From: Lachnospiraceae bacterium UBA1766
Lineage (GTDB): Bacteria > Bacillota > Clostridia > Lachnospirales > Lachnospiraceae
Assembly (NCBI GenBank): GCA_002314715.1
Contig: DCGY01000038.1
Location: forward strand, 1 to 17,164
DNA: 17,164 nt
Direction: 5' to 3'
Under the pieces are notes generated by a model. It ran no database searches and was not told the origin of the DNA. It worked only from the letters and a program-made list of their open reading frames with translations. The position numbers were made by a program, and so were the translations under genes. Shown in pieces: positions 8,801 to 15,796 of the stretch. Within the stretch, counting starts at the first letter, position 1; each line of letters begins with the position of its first letter.

Positions 8801-9877
8801 CTAATGATTGTCTCTTTTCTGAATCTGTTCCAGGAAATAATAGATTTTCTTGGAAATATCCGACAGCTTCTCCTGGGATTCCACTGCCCCAAGCTCGTAG
8901 GCCACTCTGGGCATACCGTAAACCACGCAGGTGGATTCATCCTGTCCGATGGTCTTGGCTCCGTTTCTGCGCATCTCCAAAAGTCCCTTGGCTCCGTCGC
9001 CGCCCATACCTGTCAGAATGACTCCCACGGCCCGGTCGCCCACCTCTTTTGCTACCGAATAAAACAGAACATCCACCGACGGCTTATGTCCGTTTACCTT
9101 CTCCGTATCCCGCAAAAGAATCTGGTACTGATTGCCCTTCCGAACCACTTCCATATGCTTGTCACCGCCCGGTGCAATATAAATATGCGCCGGTAAAATC
9201 ACATCTCCCTGCTTGGCCTCCGTCACGGTAATTCCCGGATGAGTTCGCTGGTTCAACCGGTCCGCATACATCTTGGTAAAGCCCTCCGGCATATGCTGGG
9301 TTACCACCACGCCCGGAATATCCGGCCCCAAACTTTCCAAAATCGCGGAAGTCGCTTCCGTTCCTCCGGTGGAAGCACCGATGGCCACAATCAGGTCATC
9401 ACACTTCCCAAGCTCCTTTCGAACAGGTGCTACGGGCTGAGGTATTGCCTGAGGTCTGGTTCCATAGCTCGGCTTCAGCTTGGCCCGGGAAGCGATTTTA
9501 ATCTTTCCCGGAAGCTCTGTTCGGACGAACTCGTCCATATGGGTCTTATCCGTGAATGCCGGCTTAGCCACGAAATCCACGGCTCCCGCCTGCAAGGCAT
9601 CAAACACTCGATTGCTCAGAGTGGAAATCACGATGGTCCGAACCGGAAATTGGGGCATCAGCTTTCGAAGAAATTCAATTCCGCTCATGCGGGGAAGCTC
9701 AATGTCCAGTGTCATAACGTCCGGATTGTATTTTATTATGGCGTCTCTCGCCTCAAAAGGATCGTTGGCAACCGCTACTACCTCAAGCTCCGTATCTTCA
9801 TTGATATATTTTACCAATAAAGATCGAAAGACCATGGAGTCGTCCACGACCAAAACTTTTACTTTTTCTGTCGGCAT
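8801..9877 (-). CDS. cheB: CheB, receptor methylesterase/glutaminase
   Basis: At 358 residues this has the usual CheB length and two-domain form. The receiver domain (about 5-125) has Asp12/Asp13, phospho-site Asp58 in TLDIELP, a Ser-Thr pair at 85-86 and Lys105. A linker rich in Pro and Lys (126-158) joins it to the methylesterase domain (about 160-350). The catalytic triad is visible: Ser169 in GASTGGTEA, His195 in QHMPEGF and Asp294 in GMGGDGA. CheB removes methyl groups from, or deamidates, receptor glutamates and is activated by CheA phosphorylation. Its substrate is probably the receptor at 4292-5644. The start has AGGAGG at good spacing, 22 bp after cheR. CheR and CheB are adjacent, giving a complete adaptation pair. 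Confidence 0.98.
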   Translation of the reverse strand: MPTEKVKVLVVDDSMVFRSLLVKYINEDTELEVVAVANDPFEARDAIIKYNPDVMTLDIELPRMSGIEFLRKLMPQFPVRTIVISTLSNRVFDALQAGAVDFVAKPAFTDKTHMDEFVRTELPGKIKIASRAKLKPSYGTRPQAIPQPVAPVRKELGKCDDLIVAIGASTGGTEATSAILESLGPDIPGVVVTQHMPEGFTKMYADRLNQRTHPGITVTEAKQGDVILPAHIYIAPGGDKHMEVVRKGNQYQILLRDTEKVNGHKPSVDVLFYSVAKEVGDRAVGVILTGMGGDGAKGLLEMRRNGAKTIGQDESTCVVYGMPRVAYELGAVESQEKLSDISKKIYYFLEQIQKRDNH

Positions 9878-9899
9878 AATAAAGCCTCCTGCCTAAAAT

Positions 9900-10712
9900 C
9901 TATGAAAGAGGTTTTCGGAAAATGGAAGGCATTACCATATCAAAGGGTATGCTTTCCCGGTCGATGGTCTCTGTCTTGCCTACAATCAGATACCCACCCG
10001 GTGCCAGACAATCGTACACCTTCTGCACCAATTCCCGCTTAGTCTCTTTATCAAAATAAATCATAACATTTCGCAGAAACACCACATGCATTTTCTGACG
10101 AAACGGAAAATCACGCATTAAATTAAACTGTCGAAAGATGACCTCGTTCTTTAGCTCCTCCGTGGCCTGATAACTCTCCCCCGAAGGAAGTTCCCGGAAA
10201 AATCTTCTCTTCCAATGCTCCGGAAGCCCTTCTACCGCGGTTTTGGAATAAATACCCCGAATGGCGGTTCCCAATACCTCCGTGGAAATATCGGTAGCCA
10301 GCACCTTCGTATCCCAATTGTCGTGCTCGAATCCAAAGAAGTCCAATAATGTCATGGCTATCATATAAGGCTCTTCACCGGAAGAGGCAGCTCCGCACCA
10401 GATACGCAAATCTCTGGTAAACTGCTCCTTTTGTTTCAAATAGGGAAGAATCTGGGATTTCAAAAACTCCAAATGCTCAAATTCACGCATGAAATAGGTG
10501 TGGTTGGTGGTCAACAGGTTGACCAGCTCTTTTTCCAACTGACCCGTAGCATCACTTTCCACCGCATTCATATATTCTGTATAAGTATTCCAACCATTTT
10601 TTCGAAGCATATTGGTCAATCGACCATCCATGATTTCTTTCTTGGCTGTCATATCAATTCCATACCTGGATTTTAGGAAGGAACTGATTCTCGTAAACTC
10701 TAATTCCGTCAT
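9900..10712 (-). CDS. cheR: CheR, chemoreceptor glutamate methyltransferase
   Basis: This 270-residue protein should transfer methyl groups from S-adenosylmethionine to receptor glutamates. The N-terminal helical domain (about 1-75) leads to NHTYFMREFEHLEFL (70-84), the local form of the family TxFFR motif. The SAM-binding loop IWCGAASSGEEPY (104-116) and acidic LATDIS (138-143, Asp141) are present, followed by FRQFNL (193-198) and the family signature LRNVMIYFD (213-221). There is no TPR or other C-terminal extension. ATG 10712 has GGAG about 8 nt upstream and is 19 bp after the HD-GYP-like gene. The partner esterase cheB follows 22 bp downstream. Confidence 0.97.
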   Translation of the reverse strand: MTELEFTRISSFLKSRYGIDMTAKKEIMDGRLTNMLRKNGWNTYTEYMNAVESDATGQLEKELVNLLTTNHTYFMREFEHLEFLKSQILPYLKQKEQFTRDLRIWCGAASSGEEPYMIAMTLLDFFGFEHDNWDTKVLATDISTEVLGTAIRGIYSKTAVEGLPEHWKRRFFRELPSGESYQATEELKNEVIFRQFNLMRDFPFRQKMHVVFLRNVMIYFDKETKRELVQKVYDCLAPGGYLIVGKTETIDRESIPFDMVMPSIFRKPLS

Positions 10713-10731
10713 TCGTTTACTCCATTAAGGG

Positions 10732-11799
10732 TTAGTGAAGTTGTCTCACAATCATACCCATTATCTTACAAATTTCCGGATTATAGCAGGTGCCTGCCTT
10801 CTCCTTAATAATCTCCATGGCATCCATACATTCGTATGCCTGTCGATAGGTTCTGGACTCCGTCAAAGCACAATATGCGCTGACCACCGATACAATCTGC
10901 GCACTGATAGGGATTTCCTTTCCCTTCTTGTGGTTAGGATATCCGGATCCGTCATAGTATTCGTGATGGTTTTCGGTAATCTCCAAGGACATTTCCAAAA
11001 ACTCGTTTTTCTCACCTTCCATCTGTACGTCTCGGATGATTCGGCTTCCAATCTGTACATGCTTTTCCATGGCCTCTCGCTCTAATTCGCTAAGATGCTC
11101 CTTTTTCTGCAAGACATCTGCAGAAATCGCAACATTACCCAAATCACACAAGGGCGCAGCCAGCTCGATGGTATTGATAAAATGATCGGTAATCACCGAC
11201 TCATACTCTTCCGACAGCTGCATCGCCTCCGCAACCAGGCGACAGTTGTAACAAAGTCTCTCCATATGTGCTACATCATAGGCCGCATTTTCTCTTGCTA
11301 CACGGGTTAAAGCATAGAGCACATTTTTCTTCTCTGCCTCCAGCTGCTTGAGCTGCTCCTGCAGGGAAGTCTGCATCATACGATTGGTATCGGACAGTTC
11401 TTTCTTTGTCTCGTATAATTTCAAATGAAGTCCCACGCGGGCTTTTACCACCTCCGGCAGGAAAGGCTTGGTAATATAATCCTCACCGCCTACCGCAAAG
11501 CCCTTTACAATATCATTTACGTCATCAAAAGCGGAAATAAAAATGACCGGAATTTCTCTGACCTTGGGATCTCTTTTCAGATTTTCGCATAATTCCAGGC
11601 CGTCCATCTGCGGCATGGCAATATCGGAAATAATCAGCTGGGGATAGAAATGCTCAATAATTTTCAGAGCCTGTACACCATTTTCTGCCAGCAAGGGATG
11701 ATGTCCCATTTCCGTCACAATATCACGAAGTACAAATCGATTGGTTTCAACGTCATCTACGATTAAGATTTTTGCTTTCGCTTTTTGATTATCTGCCAT
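10732..11799 (-). CDS. Response regulator with degenerate HD-GYP-like output domain
   Basis: This is a 355-residue, two-domain protein. The receiver (about 9-125) is intact: Asp15/Asp16, phospho-site Asp59 in ISDIAMP, Ser89 and Lys111-Pro. A coiled coil (about 128-160) joins it to a domain resembling HD-GYP cyclic-di-GMP phosphodiesterases (about 165-355). That domain keeps His247, the HHEYYDGSGYP motif (278-288) and the TYRQAYE segment. However, the family LHDIGK motif reads LCDLGN here: the first metal-binding His is Cys218 and the conserved Lys is Asn222. The later VADxxDAL motif reads VVSAYCAL. The hydrolase may therefore be inactive or altered, perhaps acting as a binding or protein-interaction module. 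It directly follows the PAS kinase gene by 21 bp, suggesting a kinase-regulator pair. The ribosome binding site is AGGAGAGGGG. Confidence 0.88.
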   Translation of the reverse strand: MADNQKAKAKILIVDDVETNRFVLRDIVTEMGHHPLLAENGVQALKIIEHFYPQLIISDIAMPQMDGLELCENLKRDPKVREIPVIFISAFDDVNDIVKGFAVGGEDYITKPFLPEVVKARVGLHLKLYETKKELSDTNRMMQTSLQEQLKQLEAEKKNVLYALTRVARENAAYDVAHMERLCYNCRLVAEAMQLSEEYESVITDHFINTIELAAPLCDLGNVAISADVLQKKEHLSELEREAMEKHVQIGSRIIRDVQMEGEKNEFLEMSLEITENHHEYYDGSGYPNHKKGKEIPISAQIVSVVSAYCALTESRTYRQAYECMDAMEIIKEKAGTCYNPEICKIMGMIVRQLH

Positions 11800-11820
11800 C
11801 GGTTTCCCCTCTCCTGCGGC

Positions 11821-13245
11821 TTACGCCTGTATTTCTTTGATTGCCTGTCGGAATGTATCGAAGGCAACCACTGCTTTTTCTCTGTCTGCTTTTTGTACCG
11901 CCATCTTCAATCGCAGCATGGCACTCTTTATCGGCTGAGGTCCCTCTGCCGTCAATTGCTTCAATGCCTCTGTAAACATTTCGGCCTTTTCCCAATTGTC
12001 CATCTCGATACAAAGAATCAGCTTGGACAGCTTCTTCTCGATTTCCGTGAAGTTCTCCGGTGTACCGAAATCATTGGTTTTGTTCTCGTTCATCTGATCA
12101 AACTTGGGTAATTCCACATTGTAGGAATGCATCTGGTTATCCACCGCACTTCCCTCAATCGCCGGATTCTCCACCCAAATATGGAAGGAGAACATGGAAC
12201 CCTTGTTTTTCTCACTTTCCACATGGACATTACCGCCCATCATCTCCACCAGCTGTTTACTGATGTTCAGTCCCAGACCGGTACCGCCGAAACGTCTGGA
12301 AATACTTGCCTCTACCTGTGAGAAGCTCTTAAACAATTTATCCTGATCTTCCTTGTCAATACCGATACCCGTATCCATTACCATGAAGAACAGTTCTACC
12401 CGCTTACCCATCTGTGCCGTCTTTACAACCTCCACGGTGATTCGTCCGGTAGAAGTAAATTTCGTGGCATTGGAAAGGAAATTGTTTAATATCTGGCCGA
12501 TTCGAAGCTCATCACCCACAATTACCTCCGGCACTTCCGGGGAAATATTCATGAAAAACTCCAAGCCCTTTTCCGAAATTTTATTGATATGATTGGATTT
12601 GATATATTCCATCAAATCACGGAAAACAAACTCTTTTTGCTCCAGCTCCAGCTTTCCGGCATCCAGCTTAGAGAAATCCAATATATTGTTAATAATGGAA
12701 TGCATGTCTTTACAGCCGCGCTCCATCAGATTTAACATCTTCATCTTGGAAGGATCTTCCTCCATCTTTTGCAGCTGAAGAACATTTCCAAGGATTCCGT
12801 TGACGGGGGTACGAAGCTCATGGGTTACATTGGCCACAAACTGGCTCTTTAACTGCACCGCACTCTCCATCTGTGCATCCGCCATATTGGCACGATGCTC
12901 CAAATAATTCTGTTTGGTAGCATCCAAGGCCATACACACATAGGAATTTCCTTCCGGAGTATTCAGAGGAAACACCTTCAGATTAACAGCAAAACAGGTT
13001 CTGTTTTGGCGATAAGCCATCTCCTCCAAAACCTCCTGCTGCGTTCCCTTCAGAATAACAACCCGGTCCTTCTCTACGGAAAATACCTCCGGGAAAATAT
13101 CGGAAATCAACACAGAGGAAAGGTCCTCATATTCCAAAAGTTCGTTGGCCTTACTGTTGGCAAATTCAATCTTTCCGTTTTCACGAAAAATCAAAACCAT
13201 CTCCAAAGCCTGGGACAAAAATTGTCTAAAAAATGTATCCTGCAA
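11821..13245 (-). CDS. Soluble PAS-domain histidine kinase, first gene of the chemosensory operon
   Basis: This 474-residue cytoplasmic kinase has no membrane segment or signal peptide. A PAS-like domain covers about 8-112 (MVLIFRENGKIEFANSKANE and onward). HisKA has phospho-acceptor His142 in FVANVTHELRTPVNGI. The ATPase domain shows NNFLSNATKF (254-263), MDTGIGI (290-296) and GGTGLGL (320-326). After about 360 there is no receiver. A polar linker leads to a helical tail (about 398-474) of unknown role. The start is TTG 13245: the frame is open upstream only to a stop near 13324, with no ATG, GTG or TTG in between, and GAGAGGG lies about 7 nt before this TTG. The first internal ATG (codon 16) would cut into the PAS fold. 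A weak start and long leader may hold down its level. The receiver/HD-GYP protein encoded next is the likely partner (inference). Confidence 0.9.
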   Translation of the reverse strand: MQDTFFRQFLSQALEMVLIFRENGKIEFANSKANELLEYEDLSSVLISDIFPEVFSVEKDRVVILKGTQQEVLEEMAYRQNRTCFAVNLKVFPLNTPEGNSYVCMALDATKQNYLEHRANMADAQMESAVQLKSQFVANVTHELRTPVNGILGNVLQLQKMEEDPSKMKMLNLMERGCKDMHSIINNILDFSKLDAGKLELEQKEFVFRDLMEYIKSNHINKISEKGLEFFMNISPEVPEVIVGDELRIGQILNNFLSNATKFTSTGRITVEVVKTAQMGKRVELFFMVMDTGIGIDKEDQDKLFKSFSQVEASISRRFGGTGLGLNISKQLVEMMGGNVHVESEKNKGSMFSFHIWVENPAIEGSAVDNQMHSYNVELPKFDQMNENKTNDFGTPENFTEIEKKLSKLILCIEMDNWEKAEMFTEALKQLTAEGPQPIKSAMLRLKMAVQKADREKAVVAFDTFRQAIKEIQA

Positions 13246-13392
13246 ATGCGTGCCCTCTCTCTCTTTTTTCGTCTCTTCGGATTGTTTTTTCTCTTCTCCA
13301 AAAGAATGAAAAACTTCGAGTTTTCAAAGGTTTTTACCCCTTTTTTCCCTGATAGGTACACTTCCCCTTATAAAAGCATACTACCGTACTCT
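13246..13392 (-). other. Long 5' leader of the chemosensory operon
   Basis: About 140 nt separate the predicted transcription start (near 13386) from the TTG start at 13245. The leader is purine-rich on the message strand, with GA tracts. It can form a small hairpin at 13308-13325 (AAAACT-CGA-AGTTTT on the minus strand) followed by ATTCTTTT, a weak terminator-like arrangement. I see no match to a known riboswitch class by eye and no separate coding region. Whether it regulates anything is unknown. Confidence 0.35.
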
Positions 13393-13421
13393 ATTATACT
13401 ATATTTCATTTTCCATGTCAT
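13393..13421 (-). promoter_or_regulatory. Sigma-A type promoter of the chemosensory operon
   Basis: On the minus strand the -35 box ATGACA (13416-13421, 5 of 6 to consensus) is separated by exactly 17 bp from a perfect -10 box TATAAT (13393-13398). Transcription would start near 13386. It lies after the murI terminator and before the PAS kinase, so it is the obvious promoter for all ten genes down to the left edge. No motility sigma (SigD/FliA) motif with TAAA and GCCGATAA boxes was found in this gap. Confidence 0.75.
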
Positions 13422-13486
13422 TACGGAATTATCAGATTTCGACAAAAAATGCTTATAAATTGCATAATAATTCACATGCGAAAACA

Positions 13487-13527
13487 CAAAAAAGGAATCC
13501 TTACACATTTTCTGCATAAGAATTCCT
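13487..13527 (-). terminator. Intrinsic terminator of murI
   Basis: On the minus strand the arms AGGAAT and ATTCCT (13522-13527 and 13493-13498), extended past one mismatch by TTAG-type 4-bp inner arms (13517-13520 and 13500-13503), enclose a 13-nt loop. The stem is followed by TTTTTTGTGTTTT. It begins 36 bp after the murI stop and isolates murI from the operon promoter downstream. Confidence 0.75.
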
Positions 13528-13562
13528 AAAAGAGTTCTGTATTCGCTGTTTTCTCTGTTCAT

Positions 13563-14351
13563 TTACACTTCGTATAAATCATATAAATTTTTATAGTTTT
13601 GGATTTCTTCTTCCGTTCCCATGGAAGACTCGAATCGAATACTTCCCGGATTCGATTGGTCGTTCAGAAGATTCTTTTCCTCCAGCAACCGTTTTACCTG
13701 AGAAGAGGTCCCCTTCCCGCCATCGATTAAAGGAAGGTCTCCCAAAATCTCATGAATCTGCTTCTTCACAAAGGGATAGTGGGTACAACCAAGCACCACA
13801 TTATCAACTGTTCCCCGATAAGGCTCCAGGAATCCTCGAAGCATCATCTTTAGGTCCTCTGCCTCAAAGTCGCCTCTCTCGATTCGCTTGGCAAGTCCCG
13901 GACATTCCACCGATACAAAGTCTGCCTGTGCTTCCAATTTTCTCTGTAATTGCCGGTATTTCTCCAAATGAAGGGTCACCGGCGTAGCCATTACCAAAAC
14001 CTTGTTTCGCTTTTCCGTACTGACTGCTTTCTTTAAGGCCGGCTCCATACCGATGATGGAAATCTCCGGATACATTTCCCGCAATCTGCTAACCGCTACA
14101 CTGGTGGCGGTATTGCAGGCAATCACAATAGCCTTAACATCCTGGGACAGCAAATACCGCACGACACGATTAACCAGCTCAAAAACCTGTTCCGGAGTCT
14201 TCTCTCCGTAAGGAGCATGCAAAGAATCCCCGTAATAAATGTAGTTTTCGTTGGGGAGAAGCTGCACCAATTCCTTCAGCTCGCTGATTCCTCCCACACC
14301 GGAATCAAACACTCCTATGCAGTTGTCCTTTTTCATCGTAAGAGAATTCAT
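13563..14351 (-). CDS. murI: Glutamate racemase
   Basis: The enzyme interconverts L- and D-glutamate in the cytoplasm, supplying D-Glu for peptidoglycan. With the chosen start it has 262 residues, normal for the family. The substrate-binding DSGVGG loop lies near the N-terminus (about 17-22). The two catalytic cysteines are Cys79 in ACNTAT and Cys189 in GCTHYPF, and YGDS and APYGEK motifs are present. I chose ATG 14351 because AGAAGG lies 7 nt upstream. A TTG at 14372 would add seven residues but has no ribosome binding site, and the ATG at 14336, just before KKDNCIGVFDSG, also lacks one. The gene is monocistronic, with its own promoter (14405-14433) and terminator (13487-13527), and is unrelated to the neighbouring signalling genes. 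Confidence 0.96.
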   Translation of the reverse strand: MNSLTMKKDNCIGVFDSGVGGISELKELVQLLPNENYIYYGDSLHAPYGEKTPEQVFELVNRVVRYLLSQDVKAIVIACNTATSVAVSRLREMYPEISIIGMEPALKKAVSTEKRNKVLVMATPVTLHLEKYRQLQRKLEAQADFVSVECPGLAKRIERGDFEAEDLKMMLRGFLEPYRGTVDNVVLGCTHYPFVKKQIHEILGDLPLIDGGKGTSSQVKRLLEEKNLLNDQSNPGSIRFESSMGTEEEIQNYKNLYDLYEV

Positions 14352-14373
14352 GCCAAAGCCTTCTTCAACCAAT

Positions 14374-14401
14374 CATATCTTCCGGATATTTCCCGGATAT
14401 G
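14374..14401 (-). other. Imperfect hairpin at the start of the murI message
   Basis: On the message strand CATAT-CCGG and CCGG-AAG-ATATG can pair around the loop GAAATAT, and the 8-mer ATATCCGG occurs twice in direct orientation within it. It sits right after the predicted murI transcription start. It could be a leader structure affecting RNA stability, or chance; no factor is known to me. Confidence 0.3.
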
Positions 14402-14404
14402 TTT

Positions 14405-14433
14405 ATTATCGGCTTTTTGCTTTTTTTTGTCAA
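14405..14433 (-). promoter_or_regulatory. Consensus sigma-A promoter of murI
   Basis: On the minus strand a perfect -35 TTGACA (14428-14433) is followed after exactly 17 bp by the -10 box GATAAT (14405-14410). The spacer is A-rich. Transcription would start near 14398, giving a leader of about 47 nt to ATG 14351. This is one of the strongest promoters visible in the window. Confidence 0.8.
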
Positions 14434-14438
14434 TTGTA

Positions 14439-14461
14439 AAGCGGACATTCGCAATCCGCTT
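14439..14461 (-). terminator. Weak terminator-like hairpin after the lipoprotein gene
   Basis: The arms AAGCGGA and TCCGCTT (14439-14445 and 14455-14461) form a 7-bp stem with a 9-nt loop, 26 bp past the lipoprotein stop. On the minus strand only CTTTAC follows instead of a T-run, and the murI -35 box begins 5 bp later. It may terminate poorly, letting some transcription read into murI. Confidence 0.4.
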
Positions 14462-14487
14462 CACTTCCTGCTTTTCTATGCTCAAAT

Positions 14488-15603
14488 TTATTGAATGAAA
14501 AAGAAGCGATAATTTCCTTCTGCATCTCTTACGGAAAATAAGTTAGAATCGGTATTTCCCACTAAAGAAGCACCAACACCCTGTGCGATTCCTGCTTCCA
14601 CTACATTTAAGTTTTCATCAATCAAATCATAGTTCAGTCCGTCCATCGTAGCCATTGCGTAGCCGGAAAGAGAAAAGGAAGAACAATCCGCATAAAATGC
14701 AACGATATTGTCATTCTCATCCACATATCCCCACTCGGTCTGATCCAGGCTTGCAACCAGACGGTATTTTCCATTGATGGTAGGTGCATAGTAACCCCAC
14801 TTGGAAGTATCATAGCTAACTTCCTCACTCTCAGCAGGATCGATATACATATAAGTGCTATTTGTAACATCACCCCAGTCAAAATGATCCTCAATTACTC
14901 CCTTTTTCGCATCCACACGGGCATAAAGTGTTTCACTTTCATATGCACCCACAATCATAAACTCAGAGCTATCCGGGTTATCGATTCTTCCGGTGGGATA
15001 ATCCCAGGTGGGAGCAAAGTCAAACTTTGTATCCAAAATCATCTGACAGTTCCAATCAAAAAGCTTTAAGGACATAACGCCGGGATCCATAGCATCCGCC
15101 TCTTCCGTTACTGCCAAAAAGAAATTATTGGAATTTTTACCAAAGAAATAGGACCATGCAGATTCCATCGGATAGGTATGTGTACCGAATCCAAGCGGGT
15201 TACCCTGCATATCATAGCTGGCAAATGACAGTGTCCGTGTACTTTCATCATAACCATAAGTAGCCAGAATACTATCCTCATTATTGTAGAAAAATGCACC
15301 AAGGTTATAAATGATAAAGTCTGTTACCGTATAGGAACTCTGATTGGAATGATCTACTGTCTCAGAAGACTCTTCCATTGCAATCGTGGATTCCGCTACA
15401 GAGCTTTCTTCCTTGTCGGACTCTGCGGACTCTGTGTTTTCTGCCGAAGTAGTAAGATCGGTATTCTCCTCCCTTTCGCTACTCTGCTCAAAAACAGATG
15501 ATGTTGTCGAAGCATCCAATTCCTTTGAACCGGCCGCACCACATCCGGTCAGCATACTTCCTACAAGAAGTGCTGAGAGTGTTACCAAAACGTGTTTTTT
15601 CAT
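14488..15603 (-). CDS. Putative lipoprotein with Ser/Thr/Glu-rich linker and WG-repeat-like C-terminus
   Basis: From ATG 15603 the protein has 371 residues. It starts with a lipoprotein signal peptide (MKK, then hydrophobic VLVTLSALLVGSML) ending in the lipobox LTGC, so Cys21 would be lipid-anchored on the outer face of the membrane. Residues about 25-85 are a low-complexity Ser/Thr/Glu spacer as in surface proteins. The rest is rich in aromatic residues and Asp. Near 284-330, WGYVDENDNIVAFY and NYDLIDENLNVV resemble WG-type beta repeats. The start is fixed by GAGGAGG 7 nt upstream; two ATGs further upstream (15618, 15627) would put charged residues before the signal and lack such a site. It has its own promoter. 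No enzyme motif is seen. A role in surface binding or sensing is only a guess. Confidence 0.85.
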   Translation of the reverse strand: MKKHVLVTLSALLVGSMLTGCGAAGSKELDASTTSSVFEQSSEREENTDLTTSAENTESAESDKEESSVAESTIAMEESSETVDHSNQSSYTVTDFIIYNLGAFFYNNEDSILATYGYDESTRTLSFASYDMQGNPLGFGTHTYPMESAWSYFFGKNSNNFFLAVTEEADAMDPGVMSLKLFDWNCQMILDTKFDFAPTWDYPTGRIDNPDSSEFMIVGAYESETLYARVDAKKGVIEDHFDWGDVTNSTYMYIDPAESEEVSYDTSKWGYYAPTINGKYRLVASLDQTEWGYVDENDNIVAFYADCSSFSLSGYAMATMDGLNYDLIDENLNVVEAGIAQGVGASLVGNTDSNLFSVRDAEGNYRFFFIQ

Positions 15604-15643
15604 AATGATCCTCCTCATTCGTACCAAAATAAAATCAAAAGTG

Positions 15644-15672
15644 ATAATAGCACACCCACTTTTTTATTTCAA
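15644..15672 (-). promoter_or_regulatory. Sigma-A promoter of the lipoprotein gene
   Basis: On the minus strand the -35 box TTGAAA (15667-15672) and -10 box TATTAT (15644-15649) are 17 bp apart, each matching consensus at 5 of 6 positions. The expected start near 15637 leaves a leader of about 34 nt carrying the GAGGAGG ribosome binding site. Confidence 0.7.
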
Positions 15673-15677
15673 ATGGC

Positions 15678-15699
15678 TTTGGGGACAGTTCTTTTGGCC
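15678..15699. repeat. Short REP-like motif (TTGGGGACAGTTCTTTTGG)
   Basis: This segment just upstream of the lipoprotein -35 box contains GGGGACAGTT, which matches GGGGACGGTT at 17072-17081 at 9 of 10 positions. Similar GGGGAC-GGTTCT sequences are, from memory, scattered through clostridial genomes and linked to REP-type or Y1-transposase elements. No transposase or full inverted pair is present here, so this is at most a fragment. Confidence 0.35.
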
Positions 15700-15711
15700 T
15701 GCTGCAATAAT

Positions 15712-15745
15712 AAAAGGCCCGGAAAAATTTCCGGGCCTTTTATGT
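15712..15745 (-). terminator. Strong intrinsic terminator after the DUF4003-like gene
   Basis: A perfect 14-bp inverted repeat (AAAAGGCCCGGAAA at 15712-15725, TTTCCGGGCCTTTT at 15728-15741) has a loop of only 2 nt as drawn; the loop would be larger in practice. It begins 55 bp after the stop at 15797. Flanking A and T runs make it potentially bidirectional. On the minus strand TTTTATTATT follows the stem. Confidence 0.9.
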
Positions 15746-15796
15746 CATATACTCTTTCTCATGGAATCTCAATACAAGTTTACATCCTCGAAATGA

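Noticed and set aside
13246..13392. Cyclic-di-GMP or other riboswitch in the operon leader
   Set aside because: The leader is purine-rich and lacks the conserved paired core of any class I can recognise by eye. Only a small hairpin is present.
13421..13480. Motility sigma (SigD/FliA) promoter, with GTCGAAAT as a possible -10
   Set aside because: GTCGAAAT matches the GCCGATAT form at 6 of 8 positions, but no TAAA lies at 14-16 bp, whereas a much better sigma-A promoter is present downstream.
14352..14372. TTG 14372 as the murI start
   Set aside because: It has no ribosome binding site and would add seven non-conserved residues. ATG 14351 has AGAAGG at proper spacing.
14439..14461. Strong terminator for the lipoprotein gene
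   Set aside because: The stem is good but no T-run follows on the minus strand, so it is kept only as a weak, low-confidence terminator.
15604..15627. ATG 15627 or 15618 as the lipoprotein start
   Set aside because: The GAGGAGG at 7 nt before ATG 15603 and the resulting normal signal peptide (MKK then hydrophobic) decide for 15603.
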